A stretch of DNA of 64,000 bases, taken from Polaribacter litorisediminis. Its GTDB lineage: Bacteria > Bacteroidota > Bacteroidia > Flavobacteriales > Flavobacteriaceae. Below the pieces are notes generated by a model. It had not been told where the DNA came from. It was given only the letters and a program-made list of their open reading frames with translations, and searched no databases. Positions 9,144-19,496 of this stretch are shown in pieces. The stretch lies in NCBI RefSeq assembly GCF_019968605.1, contig NZ_CP082966.1, forward strand, positions 1 to 64,000, given 5' to 3'. Numbering within the stretch: the first letter of the stretch is position 1; the number at the start of each line of letters is the position of its first letter. The position numbers and the translations under genes are program-made.

Positions 9144-9162
9144 TCAGAAAAATTAAACTTTG

Positions 9163-9170
9163 TAACTTTG
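9163..9170 (+). promoter_or_regulatory. -7 promoter box of kbl
   Basis: TAACTTTG matches TAnnTTTG, 21 nt before the kbl ATG and just after the helicase stop, giving kbl its own promoter. Confidence 0.5.
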
Positions 9171-9191
9171 TATTTCTTAAATCAATAGAAA

Positions 9192-10385
9192 ATGTACGGA
9201 AAAATTAAAGATATTTTAACAAAAGAGCTTCAAGAAATAAAAGAAGCAGGTTTGTATAAATCAGAAAGAATCATCACCTCTTCACAAGATGCAATGATAA
9301 AAATTTCTTCTGGGGAAGAAGTAATTAATTTCTGCTCTAATAATTATCTCGGGTTGTCAAATCATCCAGAGGTAATTCAGGCGGCAAAAGACACGTTAGA
9401 TTCTCATGGTTTCGGAATGTCTTCAGTACGCTTTATTTGCGGTACTCAAGATATTCATAAACAATTAGAAGAAAAAATTGCAGAATTCTATCATACAGAA
9501 GATACTATTTTATATGCAGCTTGTTTTGATGCGAATGGTGGCGTTTTTGAACCCTTACTAACAAAAGAAGATGCGATAATTTCAGATAGTTTAAATCACG
9601 CTTCTATTATAGACGGCGTTCGTTTATGTAAAGCAGGACGTTATAGATATGATAATAATGATATGGCTTCTTTAGAGGCGCAACTAATAGAAGCGAACAA
9701 ACAAAATCATCGGTTTAAAATTATTGTTACTGATGGTGTTTTTTCTATGGACGGAATTGTAGCGAAATTAGATGAGATTTGTGATTTAGCAGATAAATAT
9801 GATGCCCTAGTTATGGTCGATGAATGCCATGCTACTGGCTTTATTGGTAAAACGGGTCGTGGAACTGTAGAGTTGAAAAATGTAATGGATAGAGTTGATA
9901 TTGTAACCGGAACTTTAGGCAAGGCTTTAGGAGGAGCAATGGGTGGATATACAACAGGTAAGAAAGAAATTATCGAAATTTTACGCCAGCGTTCAAGACC
10001 TTATTTGTTCTCTAATTCATTAGCGCCAGCAATTGTAGGAGCCTCTTTAAAAGTTTTTGATTTAATTTCTGATGACACTTCTTTAAGAGATCAATTAGAA
10101 TGGAATACAAATTATTTTAGAACAGAAATGGAAAAAGCAGGTTTTGATTTGGTTGGTGCTGATGCCGCAATTGTGCCTGTAATGTTATACGACGCAAAAC
10201 TTTCTCAAGTGATGGCTAATAAATTATTAGAAAAAGGTATTTATGTTATTGGTTTCTTTTTCCCTGTTGTACCCAAAGAAAAGGCTAGGATTAGGGTGCA
10301 ACTCTCTGCAGCGCATAAAAAGGAGCATTTAGATAAAGCAATTTCAGCATTTATAGCAGTTGGTAAAGACTTGAAGGTTATTTAA
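9192..10385 (+). CDS. kbl: Glycine C-acetyltransferase (2-amino-3-ketobutyrate CoA ligase)
   Basis: A 397-residue PLP enzyme of the alpha-oxoamine synthase family. It cleaves 2-amino-3-oxobutyrate with CoA to glycine and acetyl-CoA in threonine catabolism. Seen: [16 protein letters not shown] at the N-terminus, [16 protein letters not shown] around the PLP-contacting Asp/His, and [14 protein letters not shown] with the Schiff-base Lys at residue 244. The length matches KBL closely. Serine palmitoyltransferase and other AOS relatives are the alternatives, but the N-terminal sequence and the FICGTQ motif favour KBL. No threonine dehydrogenase gene lies nearby. Confidence 0.92.
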   Translation: MYGKIKDILTKELQEIKEAGLYKSERIITSSQDAMIKISSGEEVINFCSNNYLGLSNHPEVIQAAKDTLDSHGFGMSSVRFICGTQDIHKQLEEKIAEFYHTEDTILYAACFDANGGVFEPLLTKEDAIISDSLNHASIIDGVRLCKAGRYRYDNNDMASLEAQLIEANKQNHRFKIIVTDGVFSMDGIVAKLDEICDLADKYDALVMVDECHATGFIGKTGRGTVELKNVMDRVDIVTGTLGKALGGAMGGYTTGKKEIIEILRQRSRPYLFSNSLAPAIVGASLKVFDLISDDTSLRDQLEWNTNYFRTEMEKAGFDLVGADAAIVPVMLYDAKLSQVMANKLLEKGIYVIGFFFPVVPKEKARIRVQLSAAHKKEHLDKAISAFIAVGKDLKVI

Positions 10386-10397
10386 AATTGATAAAGA

Positions 10398-10428
10398 CTT
10401 GCTGTTTTATGAATATTTTGTAGATTTG
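10398..10428 (+). promoter_or_regulatory. Promoter of the OmpA/TSP3 gene
   Basis: A TTG at 10399-10401 and a -7 box TAGATTTG at 10421-10428 are separated by 19 nt, the spacing typical of Bacteroidota sigma-A promoters. The leader to the ATG is about 65 nt. Confidence 0.6.
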
Positions 10429-10499
10429 TCTTTGTATTAATGACGGAAGATTTTATTTTTGTCATTGCAATAACGAACTTTTAATTTAAAAACTTGATA

Positions 10500-11852
10500 A
10501 TGAAACGATTAAAATTAGCTGTGATGGCTTTATTTGCGTTTGTAGCCGTTGGTAACATAAGCGCGCAGGATGAGAATAACCGTTGGGCGATAAGCGCAGG
10601 CGTTAATGCTATAGATGTTTACAATGCACCAGGGATAGATTTGGCTGATTGGGTAAATACTGAAGATTGGAATATACTTCCTACAATATCAAGAATTACA
10701 GTTGAAAGATATTTTAAAAAAGGATTTTCTTTACAATTAGCGGGTTCTATGAATAAAATGGAATGGTTAGAGAGAGCCAATGATTCAGATTTATTATATT
10801 GGTCTATAGACGCAGCAGTGAAATATGATATTAATAGATTAGTGGGTGAAACGGGTTGGTTTGATCCTTTTATGCATATTGGAGCTAGTTACGTGACTTT
10901 TGGTGAACAAGATGGAGGTGCGTTAAATTTTGGTATAGGTTTCAATACTTGGTTTAATGATAATTTAGGTTTGAGTTTTCAAGCTTCATCAAAAAGACAT
11001 TTGGATGAGAAATTTAGAACGCATTATCAAACTTCTGTTGGTGTAATCGTTAAATTTGGAGGTAAAGATACAGACGGAGATGAGGTATATGATAAAGATG
11101 ATGCTTGTCCTGAAGTTGCTGGTTTAAAGGAATTCAACGGTTGTCCTGATGCAGATGGAGATGGAGTTAAAGATTCTGATGATGCTTGTCCTAATGTTGC
11201 TGGATTAGCAGCTATGAACGGTTGTCCAGATTCTGATGGAGATGGTGTTGCTGATAAAGATGATATGTGTGTAAATGAAGCAGGTACAAAAGCTAACAAA
11301 GGTTGTCCAGATTCTGATGGAGATGGAGTAGTAGATAAAGATGATAAGTGTCCTTCAGTTTCAGGTGATGCGGAAAACGGTGGTTGTCCTTGGCCAGATA
11401 CGGATGGAGATGGTATTTTAGACAAAGATGATAAATGTATCAATGAAGCTGGTTCAGCTTCTGATAATGGTTGTCCTGTAGTTTCTTATGCTGCTAAATT
11501 TGCTGAATTAGGTATAACTGCATTCGATAAAAACATTTTATTTAATACAGGTAAAGCTAATTTTAAATCTGGAGTTACTGTAATTTTAGAAGGAATGTTA
11601 GAGGTATTAAATGAATATCCTAAATCTGAATTTGCAGTTAGAGGTTATACAGACAGCACAGGTTCTGAGGCTTTAAACTTAAGGTTATCAGACAAAAGAG
11701 CTAATGCGGTTAGAAACTTTTTAATTAATAATGGTATTAATGCTTCAAGATTAACTGTAAAAGGTTTTGGTGAAGAAAATCCTGTAGCGCCTAATAATAC
11801 AAGCGCAGGAAGAGCACAAAATAGAAGAGTTGAAGTTAAAGTAACAAACTAG
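10500..11852 (+). CDS. OmpA-family outer-membrane protein with thrombospondin type 3 repeats
   Basis: A 450-residue envelope protein. An in-frame TTG lies two codons upstream of the chosen ATG. Signal peptide (1-22, ends NISAQ); N-terminal barrel (about 23-185) opening [11 protein letters not shown]; five TSP3-like calcium-binding repeats (about 187-325, each with D.DGDGV.DKDD.C and a closing NGCP); C-terminal OmpA peptidoglycan-binding domain (about 340-450, [34 protein letters not shown]). It should link the outer membrane to the cell wall. The barrel resembles the two stand-alone barrels at the start of the window. A clear terminator follows, so it is monocistronic. Confidence 0.92.
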   Translation: MKRLKLAVMALFAFVAVGNISAQDENNRWAISAGVNAIDVYNAPGIDLADWVNTEDWNILPTISRITVERYFKKGFSLQLAGSMNKMEWLERANDSDLLYWSIDAAVKYDINRLVGETGWFDPFMHIGASYVTFGEQDGGALNFGIGFNTWFNDNLGLSFQASSKRHLDEKFRTHYQTSVGVIVKFGGKDTDGDEVYDKDDACPEVAGLKEFNGCPDADGDGVKDSDDACPNVAGLAAMNGCPDSDGDGVADKDDMCVNEAGTKANKGCPDSDGDGVVDKDDKCPSVSGDAENGGCPWPDTDGDGILDKDDKCINEAGSASDNGCPVVSYAAKFAELGITAFDKNILFNTGKANFKSGVTVILEGMLEVLNEYPKSEFAVRGYTDSTGSEALNLRLSDKRANAVRNFLINNGINASRLTVKGFGEENPVAPNNTSAGRAQNRRVEVKVTN

Positions 11853-11880
11853 TAGCTTTTTACTACACTAGTTAAATATA

Positions 11881-11911
11881 AAAAGTCTCATCAATTCGAT
11901 GAGACTTTTTT
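11881..11911 (+). terminator. Rho-independent terminator after the OmpA gene
   Basis: Perfect 12-bp stem AAAAGTCTCATC / GATGAGACTTTT with an AATTC loop and a trailing T-run. Confidence 0.85.
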
Positions 11912-11947
11912 AGTTAAAAAAACTTTTTTAATTCCAACCAAAAAAAG

Positions 11948-11955
11948 TAACTTTG
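11948..11955 (+). promoter_or_regulatory. -7 promoter box of atpDC
   Basis: TAACTTTG matches TAnnTTTG and is followed by an approximately 50-nt leader to the atpD ATG. Confidence 0.5.
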
Positions 11956-11989
11956 CAACCTGAAAATGAGATATACATCTCAAAACTAA

Positions 11990-13522
<1,533 letters not shown>

Positions 13523-13532
13523 AAGATAAGAT

Positions 13533-13826
13533 ATGTTTTTAGAAATTGTAACACCAGAAGCAATATTGTTTTCATCAGAGGTAGATTCTTTATCTGTTCC
13601 GGGTGTAAACGGAGAGTTTCAAATGTTAAATAATCACGCGCCAGTGGTTTCTATTTTAAAGAAAGGTGTTGTAAACATTCATGTTCATAGCCAACAGCAT
13701 TTAAAATTAGAAAAATTAAATGGTAAATTAATTCCACATATTGATGACGCAAAAATTTTAACTCTACAAATTAGTTCTGGTACGCTAGAGTTAAATGATA
13801 ATAAAGCGATTATTTTAGCGGATTAA
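13533..13826 (+). CDS. atpC: F1 ATP synthase epsilon subunit, short form
   Basis: At 97 residues this contains only the N-terminal beta-sandwich (MFLEIVTPEAILFSSEVDSL, VNGEFQMLNNHAPVVSIL). The C-terminal helical hairpin of longer epsilon subunits (about 130-140 residues in E. coli) is absent. In other bacteria that hairpin inhibits ATP hydrolysis, so inhibition of this kind is probably missing. A strong terminator follows. Confidence 0.93.
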   Translation: MFLEIVTPEAILFSSEVDSLSVPGVNGEFQMLNNHAPVVSILKKGVVNIHVHSQQHLKLEKLNGKLIPHIDDAKILTLQISSGTLELNDNKAIILAD

Positions 13827-13846
13827 TAAAATCAAAATATTAAATT

Positions 13847-13884
13847 AAAATCTCAAAACAAGTAATTGTTTTGAGATTTTTTGT
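13847..13884 (+). terminator. Rho-independent terminator after atpC
   Basis: A perfect 14-bp stem (AAAATCTCAAAACA and its complement) with loop AGTAAT, followed by T-rich sequence. Confidence 0.85.
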
Positions 13885-14040
13885 TTTAATCAAGTACTTT
13901 TATAGGAATAAAGGTAAGTTTAATGCTAAAAGCTATAAGGATTATAGAAATGATTTATTGCTAAAACTGAACGTAAAAAACAGAGTTGATTTGCCGCTGT
14001 ATGCTATTAAAAATAAAATTTACACTCTATAAAAATATCG

Positions 14041-14048
14041 TAAATTTG
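14041..14048 (+). promoter_or_regulatory. -7 promoter box of rbfA, close enough for a leaderless transcript
   Basis: TAAATTTG ends only 4 nt before the rbfA ATG. With the normal box-to-start distance, transcription would begin at or next to the start codon. Confidence 0.5.
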
Positions 14049-14052
14049 CAGT

Positions 14053-14445
14053 ATGGAAGAAACAAATAGACAAAGAAAAATTGCAGGAGTCTTGCAGAAA
14101 GATTTGGTAGATGTGTTGCAAAAGGCCGCACAAGATGGTATGAAAGGAGTATTAATTTCTGTCTCTAAAGTACATGTTACATCAGATTTAGGAGTTGCTA
14201 AAGTATATTTGAGTATTTTTCCGTCAGAAAATAGAGCTGAGATAATAAAAGGAGTACAATTTAATACGGCTACAATTCGATATGAAATGGCAAAACGTAC
14301 GCGTAATCAATTGCGTAGAATGCCAGAATTATTATTTTTTGGTGATGATACTCTTGATTATTTAGAAGAGATTGATAAATCTTTAAAGGGTGAAGACGAA
14401 AATCCAATAAAGAACCCAGCAGTGCTACCAAGACGAAAAAGATAA
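14053..14445 (+). CDS. rbfA: Ribosome-binding factor A
   Basis: A 130-residue KH-fold protein that helps mature the 30S subunit. Recognised by METNRQRKIA-like opening, KVHVTSDLGVAKVYLSIFP, and RNQLRRMPELLFFGDDTLDY with the AxG-equivalent turn of the KH domain. The length is typical. The next gene, a LolE-like permease, starts 38 nt downstream and probably shares the transcript. Confidence 0.93.
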   Translation: MEETNRQRKIAGVLQKDLVDVLQKAAQDGMKGVLISVSKVHVTSDLGVAKVYLSIFPSENRAEIIKGVQFNTATIRYEMAKRTRNQLRRMPELLFFGDDTLDYLEEIDKSLKGEDENPIKNPAVLPRRKR

Positions 14446-14483
14446 TACCTATTTAACTCGTCATACCAAGCGAAAATGAGCTT

Positions 14484-15686
14484 ATGAATTTTCCGCTATA
14501 CATAGCCAAAAGATATTTATTTACCAAAACAAGTAATAATGCAATAAATATTATTACAATAATTGCATCCATCGCTGTTATTATCAGTTCTTTAGTGTTA
14601 TTTATTATCCTTTCAGGATTTTCAGGTTTGCGAACTTTTAGCTATAATTTATTAGATGCCTCTGATCCTGATATTAAAATTTCAGCGGTAAAGGGAAAAT
14701 CTTTTGTTGCTACTGATGATATTTTTAAAATTATTAATGAAAATAGCGCCGTAGAAGCTAGTTCTAAAATTATTGAAGAACATGTTTTTTTAGAGTATAA
14801 TGATAAAAATGAAATTGCTTATATTAAGGGAGTTGAAGAAAATTATACTCAAATTACGAGCATAGATGAAGTTTTAAGTGTTGGTAATTGGTTAGATCAA
14901 GAATACACAAATACAGCCGTTGTGGGCAGAACAATTGCTAGAAAACTTTCTTTAGGAGTTAGAAGTTTCGGAGAACCTTTGTCGATTCTGGTACCAAAGC
15001 CTGGTGTTGGTTTTATCAATCCTTTAAATGCATTTTATAAATCTGATGTTCAAATTATTGGTTTATATGCAGGTACGGAAGAATTCGAAAGTAAATTTGT
15101 TTTTGTTACGCTGCAACAAGCTGAAGATTTATTAAAATTTCAAGAAAATCAAGTAACCGCATTAGAATTAAAATTGTTAGAGGGTTCAGATTCAGATAAA
15201 GTTGCAAATGAACTTCAAATAGCATTAGGTGAGGCGTATAAAGTACAAACGAAAGAGCAATTAAATGAAGTTTTTTATAAAGTAATTAATACCGAGAACT
15301 TTGTTTCGTACCTTATTTTCACATTAATCGTAATTATTGCACTATTTAATGTAAGTGGAACCATTATCATGATGATCATTGATAAGAAAGAGAATTTAAA
15401 AACTTTGCACAGTTTAGGAGCTACGGTTACAGAGATTAAAAATGTATTTATCCTTCAGGGTTTTTTGCTAACCTTTAGCGGAATGATTGTTGGATTGATA
15501 CTCGGCGTACTTTTAGTTTTTCTCCAAAATAAGTTCGGATTATTGATGATTATGGAAGATTTGCCGTATCCTGTAGAGTTTCGATTTACGAATCTACTCA
15601 TTGTTTTTTCAACTATCACTATTTTAGGGTTTATTGCAGCCCAAATAGCTAGTAGTAAAATTTCTCAAGAATTTATAGAAAGGTAG
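14484..15686 (+). CDS. FtsX/LolE-type ABC transporter permease (lipoprotein release)
   Basis: A 400-residue inner-membrane permease. One membrane segment near the N-terminus (about 20-45, with LYIAKRYLFTKTSNNAIN), a large periplasmic MacB-like domain (about 50-265), then three C-terminal segments (about 272-298, 320-348, 365-390). This is the LolC/LolE layout for moving lipoproteins from the inner membrane. The ATPase partner is not adjacent. The gene follows rbfA closely. Whether its substrate is lipoproteins or something else is not proven by sequence. Confidence 0.82.
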   Translation: MNFPLYIAKRYLFTKTSNNAINIITIIASIAVIISSLVLFIILSGFSGLRTFSYNLLDASDPDIKISAVKGKSFVATDDIFKIINENSAVEASSKIIEEHVFLEYNDKNEIAYIKGVEENYTQITSIDEVLSVGNWLDQEYTNTAVVGRTIARKLSLGVRSFGEPLSILVPKPGVGFINPLNAFYKSDVQIIGLYAGTEEFESKFVFVTLQQAEDLLKFQENQVTALELKLLEGSDSDKVANELQIALGEAYKVQTKEQLNEVFYKVINTENFVSYLIFTLIVIIALFNVSGTIIMMIIDKKENLKTLHSLGATVTEIKNVFILQGFLLTFSGMIVGLILGVLLVFLQNKFGLLMIMEDLPYPVEFRFTNLLIVFSTITILGFIAAQIASSKISQEFIER

Positions 15687-15690
15687 GTTG

Positions 15691-16263
15691 ATGAAGGTTG
15701 ATAGACATTTAATTTGTGTATTTTTTATATATTTAATTACAAGTTGTGTTTCCTATAATCAAGTTGTGAAATGCGAAAAGAATAAAGAAATTACAGAAAA
15801 TTTAGATGCTCTTCAAAATGGATATTCTATTAATTTACCAAATAATTGGTTTGCATATAATGACATACACTGCAGTTTAGTCTATGCTCCTAAAGAAAAT
15901 TTAAGTATTGGTAATACGTCTAATTCTACGGTAGTGAATATCTTCGGACCAAATATTTTTGGTTCTTTTAAGGGTGTAAAAAATATTGATGACCTAACGA
16001 CGAAGTCTATCAATTTAATTAATAAGAATTTTGGGAATCCAGAAATTTTTCTAACAAAATTAAATCATGAAAAGTACGGTGATTATACAGTATTGAGATT
16101 TAAATCAAATATATTAGGTGTTCATTATGAAAATTTTTCAGTCAATTATTTTTATGAAGGTGATGTTTATAAAATTTCATGTTTAGCCAAAGAGAATGAT
16201 TTTAATAAATATATTGTAGATTTTCAGGAAATAGTAAGTTCTTTTAAAATTTTGAAAAGGTAA
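15691..16263 (+). CDS. Putative lipoprotein with PsbP/DcrB-like pattern
   Basis: A 190-residue protein with a lipobox (CVFFIYLITSC, lipidated Cys near residue 19). An in-frame TTG precedes the chosen ATG by one codon. The mature part has a single compact domain opening GYSINLPNNW and closing with YKISCLAKENDF...FQEIVSSFKIL, a pattern reminiscent of PsbP/DcrB-like small lipoproteins, though I do not recognise it with certainty. It begins 4 nt after the LolE-like gene and is probably in the same transcript. Its role is unknown. Confidence 0.65.
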   Translation: MKVDRHLICVFFIYLITSCVSYNQVVKCEKNKEITENLDALQNGYSINLPNNWFAYNDIHCSLVYAPKENLSIGNTSNSTVVNIFGPNIFGSFKGVKNIDDLTTKSINLINKNFGNPEIFLTKLNHEKYGDYTVLRFKSNILGVHYENFSVNYFYEGDVYKISCLAKENDFNKYIVDFQEIVSSFKILKR

Positions 16264-16329
16264 GAAATCTAATTTATTTATTGTTAGAGACTATAAACTC
16301 AACGCTGTCTGAATAAAAAATTTTTTGAA

Positions 16330-16675
16330 GCATAGATGGAAAATCATTCATCTTAGAACGACTCATAAGAGAAAAACAAGGGAAATGGAAAAGAAAGAAA
16401 AGACGATAAAAAGTGGTTTAGGTACTTTTGAAATTCAAATTCCAACAGATAGAAATAATAGTTTTGAGCCAGAAATCATCAAAAAAAGCAAACGATATTA
16501 GAGGAAAATTTATCATAAAAAATTATAGGGTTATATGACTTAGGGATGGATTTCCGAGATGCAACATTTTATATAAAAAAGATGGGTGAAATGTCTAGTT
16601 TAATATAAACCTGCCACGCAATAACCAATGCCTATAAAACCGTCCGTTGGCAATAACTCCTACTAGATTCATTTA
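16330..16675 (+). pseudogene. Remnant of an IS256-family (mutator-type) transposase
   Basis: Conceptual translation across frames recovers typical IS256 transposase text: KKEKTIKSGLGTFEIQIP followed by TDRNNSFEPEIIKKSKR, then EENLS, KIIGLYDLGMDFRDATFYIK and AITNAY with LLLDSF. It is broken by in-frame stops (after SKRY, after EENLS, after SSLI and others) and by a shift in the A-rich tract before KKEK. Only the N-terminal third of the usual protein survives. The DDE catalytic region and the inverted repeats are gone. Confidence 0.75.
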
Positions 16676-16965
16676 AACTTTAGCTCTTTGCTAGGTCCTT
16701 TTTTCAAAGTATTACGAACTTTTATTAAATATAGACATTATCTCATAAAATTAGACAATCTACTTCCGAGGTGCTAAAATTTGTTCCATATCTTGGATAA
16801 CTACTAGAAAATAGATTTTTAAGAAAAAATCTCAAGGCTTTAACTTTTTTGTTATTCCAAAAGTGTATCGCATTATTTTTTTAAATTGATATTAAAATCG
16901 TTGCTATAAGTTGACGGTTTTTTTGTGCTTTTTTGTTTCTTTGCATACGCTTAAAAAACCTCACG
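16676..16965. other. Spacer after the IS256 remnant, no gene seen
   Basis: Non-coding AT-rich sequence. All frames contain frequent stops. I could not match it to the rest of the IS256 transposase. Its 3' end carries the CCTCACA hairpin listed next. Confidence 0.4.
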
Positions 16966-16996
16966 AACCTCACAGATTTTTGTAACTTGTGAGGTT
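16966..16996 (+). repeat. CCTCACA hairpin repeat, copy 1
   Basis: AACCTCACA and TGTGAGGTT form a 9-bp stem just upstream of folK, followed by TCTTT. The same hairpin word occurs at 22890-22920 and 55112-55144. Confidence 0.6.
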
Positions 16997-17013
16997 CTTT
17001 AACCACTATTTAA

Positions 17014-18141
17014 TTGAAAATTAATCACGTAGTATATTTATCAATAGGCAGCAATCAAGGAAATAAGCTTGTAAACCTTCAGAATGCAATTGATTTAATT
17101 GCTGATCAAGTTAATTCTATTAATAAAATATCTTCTGTTTATAAAACTGCTTCTTGGGGATTTGATAGCGATGATTTTTTTAATATTTGTTTAAAGATTT
17201 CAACGCATCATCTACCTGAACAATTCATGCAAATCCTTCTGAATATAGAAATAGAACTAGGTAGAAAAAGAAAAGATTCTAGCGGCTATGCCGATAGAAA
17301 TATTGATATAGATATTTTATTATTTGATGATGAAATTATTTTCTCTAAATTACTTACGGTTCCGCATCCAAAGATGTTAGAACGCAAATTTGTTTTAATT
17401 CCTTTAGTTGAAATTGCGCAATCCATAATTCATCCCATAGAAAAAAAACCGCTTTCTATTTGCTTGCTAAATTGCAATGATTCTGCTGAAATTTCTAAAA
17501 TTGACGCACAATTAATAAGACCTGTTCCGATTACAGAGAAATATAATTATATTGCTATTGAGGGAAATATAGGTGCAGGAAAAACATCATTATCTAAAAT
17601 GATTTCGAACGAATTTAATGCGAAAATTATCTTAGAAAGGTTTGCAGAAAATCCGTTTTTGCCAAAGTTTTATGAAGATAAAGAACGATTTGCATTCCCG
17701 TTAGAAATGAGTTTTTTAGCAGATCGGTATCACCAATTATCTGATGATTTAGCGCAATTAGATTTATTTACAAACTTTATTGTATCGGATTATTACATTT
17801 TCAAATCGTTGATATTTGCTCAAATTACACTTCAAAAAGATGAATATTTACTCTACAGAAAAATGTTCGATTTAATGTACAAAGAAATTACAAAACCCGA
17901 TTTATACGTCTATTTATACCAGAATACAGCACGGTTATTAGAAAATATAAAAAAGCGTGGTAGAGATTATGAACAAAATATTGAAGCTGGGTATTTACAA
18001 AAAATTCATGATGGTTATAAAAATTTTATAAGCACCCAACAAAATTTAAATACGTTGGTTATTGACGTTTCTGAACTTGATTTTGTAGACAATATAGAAG
18101 ACTATAACGCTATAATCCGTCAAATTAAAAAATCTTCTTAA
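17014..18141 (+). CDS. folK: Fusion of HPPK (FolK) and a deoxynucleoside kinase
   Basis: A 375-residue two-domain protein. Residues 1-160 are 6-hydroxymethyl-7,8-dihydropterin pyrophosphokinase of folate synthesis (YLSIGSNQGNKLVNLQNAI, GRKRKDSSGYADRNIDIDIL, PHPKMLERKFVLIPL). Residues about 175-375 are a deoxynucleoside kinase (P-loop EGNIGAGKTSL near 183-193, LERFAENPFLPKFY, FLADRY, and an Arg-rich lid KKRGRDYEQN). This fusion is known in Bacteroidota. The start is a TTG; no ATG fits before the first HPPK strand. It converges with gldC with a 3-nt gap. Confidence 0.92.
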   Translation: MKINHVVYLSIGSNQGNKLVNLQNAIDLIADQVNSINKISSVYKTASWGFDSDDFFNICLKISTHHLPEQFMQILLNIEIELGRKRKDSSGYADRNIDIDILLFDDEIIFSKLLTVPHPKMLERKFVLIPLVEIAQSIIHPIEKKPLSICLLNCNDSAEISKIDAQLIRPVPITEKYNYIAIEGNIGAGKTSLSKMISNEFNAKIILERFAENPFLPKFYEDKERFAFPLEMSFLADRYHQLSDDLAQLDLFTNFIVSDYYIFKSLIFAQITLQKDEYLLYRKMFDLMYKEITKPDLYVYLYQNTARLLENIKKRGRDYEQNIEAGYLQKIHDGYKNFISTQQNLNTLVIDVSELDFVDNIEDYNAIIRQIKKSS

Positions 18142-18144
18142 AAA

Positions 18145-18477
18145 CTATTTCAGCACTAACTTTTCAGCAAAATAATCACAAAAATCTTTCATAGTAGCCC
18201 CCATTTTAGAGTCATCTGTATCTCTTTCAAACGATTCTGCCATGGCAACTAAAGTTTGATGATAAAACTGTTTCATTTCATCTATTGGCATATCTTTGGT
18301 CCACAAATCCATACGTAAAGTATCTTTCTTTTTATGATCCCAAACGGAAATCATCACTGCTTTAGATTGTTCTGTATCAATACCACCATCTATTGCCGTC
18401 CAAGAAATTTCTTCGGGAACTTTATTTTCGTCTAAACCAATTTTAAATTTAACTTCTGAAGTATGTTTTACTGCCAT
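18145..18477 (-). CDS. gldC: Gliding motility protein GldC
   Basis: A 110-residue soluble protein matching GldC in length and sequence style (HTSEVKFKIGLDENKVPEEI, AVMISVWDHKKKDTLRMDLW, DFCDYFAEKLVLK). GldC assists gliding motility in Flavobacterium and has no known enzymatic activity. It overlaps the gldB stop by one base (TAATG) and is translationally coupled to it. Confidence 0.92.
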   Translation of the reverse strand: MAVKHTSEVKFKIGLDENKVPEEISWTAIDGGIDTEQSKAVMISVWDHKKKDTLRMDLWTKDMPIDEMKQFYHQTLVAMAESFERDTDDSKMGATMKDFCDYFAEKLVLK

Positions 18478-19436
18478 TACCTTTTGGGTTTATATTTAGA
18501 TTTATTGAAGACTTCTTCTTCACTCGTTTTTAATAATTCTTGTAAAGATACATTATTATGTTTCATATAAGATTTTACAATTTGCCACCCCATCCAAACA
18601 CCAATTTTACCAGGAGATAAATTATCTTGTTCTTTGTAAAATTTCGAGAAGGGTGCGTTTTCTAAAAACCGTAAATTTAACTTTGTATCGGTACTAAATA
18701 ATAATTTTTGATCAATAAAATACGTCCAAATTTCTTCTTCATTAGCTTCCGCCCAATTTAGTTTATCTTGAGAATACCCCATTTTTTCTTGGTTAGAAGT
18801 TGATGGTATATAAAGATCTAATAAATATTTTTTTTTTCCTTCATAAATCATTTTAGCAATAAAACTTCTAGTATTTAAAGGATAGACTTGCTGATCAATT
18901 AAAGCATTTGCAACATCAACTACAAGATGCTCTTTTGTATTATTTTGTTTAATATATTTCGGATAATCTGCATAAAATGGGTGGTTTTCTCCGAGATAAA
19001 CATCCAAAGAAATAAGCAGTAAACTATCGGCATAAATAACGCGACTATTATAATCTATATTTGTTAACATCGTAACAACATTGGGCGCTCTAAACTGCGG
19101 ATTGTAATATTTTATATGTTTAAAAAGTGAGGTAATTTGCCTTTCCTGAAATGAGAAATCTTTATAAACCTTTTGGGTTTCGGTAAATAATTCTTGCTCT
19201 AGTGAATCGTTAATTTTTAAAAGCGCTAAACTATCTATAAACGCTTCTGGGAATAAATACGGATATTTATGTTTAACAATTGGTAATGTTTCTTTTGATG
19301 CAGTATAAAAATCTATATCATATCTTTTTACAGAAAAATCGACATTAATTTTTGAAAAATCAATATTGGTCTCATTTTTATCAGAACATGAAAAAAAGAG
19401 GGGTAAAACCATTAAAAACGCAAATAAAAATCTCAT
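18477..19436 (-). CDS. gldB: Gliding motility lipoprotein GldB
   Basis: A 319-residue lipoprotein with signal MRFLFAFLMVLPLFFSC (lipidated Cys17). The mature protein contains KINVDFSVKRYDIDFY and IGVWMGWQIVKSYMKHNN, typical of GldB, which is essential for gliding in Flavobacterium johnsoniae. GldB is related to the DUF2268 zinc-peptidase fold, but I see no HExxH motif. It is transcribed with gldC and is divergent from nadE, the arrangement also known from other flavobacteria. Confidence 0.92.
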   Translation of the reverse strand: MRFLFAFLMVLPLFFSCSDKNETNIDFSKINVDFSVKRYDIDFYTASKETLPIVKHKYPYLFPEAFIDSLALLKINDSLEQELFTETQKVYKDFSFQERQITSLFKHIKYYNPQFRAPNVVTMLTNIDYNSRVIYADSLLLISLDVYLGENHPFYADYPKYIKQNNTKEHLVVDVANALIDQQVYPLNTRSFIAKMIYEGKKKYLLDLYIPSTSNQEKMGYSQDKLNWAEANEEEIWTYFIDQKLLFSTDTKLNLRFLENAPFSKFYKEQDNLSPGKIGVWMGWQIVKSYMKHNNVSLQELLKTSEEEVFNKSKYKPKR

Positions 19437-19496
19437 AATATTTGTATATTAGTACATCCATTTAAAGAACGATAAAAATACTAAAATAGTTTGTCA

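Noticed and set aside
11027..11443. Long antisense frame across the TSP3 repeats
   Set aside because: A shadow of the repetitive GAT/GGA codons. Ser/Pro-rich with no start context.
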